NCBI GenBank assembly: GCA_039027055.1
Contig: JBCCLD010000014.1
Span: forward strand, 1-25,276
Length of the DNA: 25,276 nucleotides
Origin: JBCBEX01 sp039027055
Lineage (GTDB): Bacteria; Bacteroidota; Rhodothermia; Rhodothermales; Rubricoccaceae
Direction of reading: 5' to 3'
Both the position numbers and the translations under genes were made by a program. A model generated the notes under the pieces. It saw only the letters and a list, made by a program, of their open reading frames with translations. It was not told the origin of the DNA and made no database searches. Below, in pieces: positions 25,264 to 25,276 of this stretch (the stretch's first letter is position 1; the number at the start of each line of letters is the position of its first letter).

Positions 25264-25276
25264 GCGGACTCTACCC

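Overview
The window is about 25 kb of GC-rich DNA whose gene content points to the Bacteroidota/Rhodothermota branch, most likely a Rhodothermales-type marine bacterium (inference). The main reason is a full-length sprA, the giant outer-membrane translocon of the type IX secretion system, which is restricted to that superphylum. Supporting signs are OmpA/PKD outer-membrane proteins, almost no Shine-Dalgarno sequences, and promoter candidates that fit the Bacteroidota TTG-N19-21-TAnnTTTG pattern. No tRNA, rRNA, CRISPR array, transposase or phage gene was recognised.

Layout. (1) 1-1189: a gene cut by the left edge, with a helix-turn-helix followed by TPR-like repeats. (2) 1324-2265: an exported SMP-30/gluconolactonase-type hydrolase. 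(3) 2281-3824: a compact arsenic cassette with an operator rich in CGATAAA half-sites, arsR, arsM and, 102 bases after arsM, a 35-residue peptide with 13 cysteines. The peptide's start region looks like a duplicate of the arsR/arsM junction, and a strong hairpin closes the unit. (4) 3906-7082, minus strand: aceB then aceA, the two glyoxylate-bypass enzymes, with a REP-like structured repeat between them. (5) 7327-8853: a divergent XRE/IrrE-like regulator of the RamB/ScfR type. The promoter region it shares with aceB holds two TTCGCT/AGCGAA inverted repeats. (6) 9315-17126: sprA. (7) 17156-18160, minus: queG, a queuosine-biosynthesis reductase. (8) 18306-23523, minus: three paralogous OmpA-family proteins (signal peptide, beta-barrel, two PKD domains, OmpA peptidoglycan-binding domain), each followed by its own hairpin. 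(9) 23882-24136, minus: rpsT. (10) 24270-25175, plus: a membrane-anchored M23 peptidase.

How the parts work together. The aceB-aceA/regulator block looks like a self-contained acetate or fatty-acid switch. The ars block looks like a metalloid-responsive unit that methylates As(III) and may also buffer it with a thiol-rich peptide. sprA, the OmpA trio and the M23 peptidase are all envelope functions. The strongest candidate for something undescribed is the Cys-rich micro-gene at 3660-3767 and its apparent origin by duplication inside the ars operon. The next strongest is the operator architecture between aceB and its regulator.
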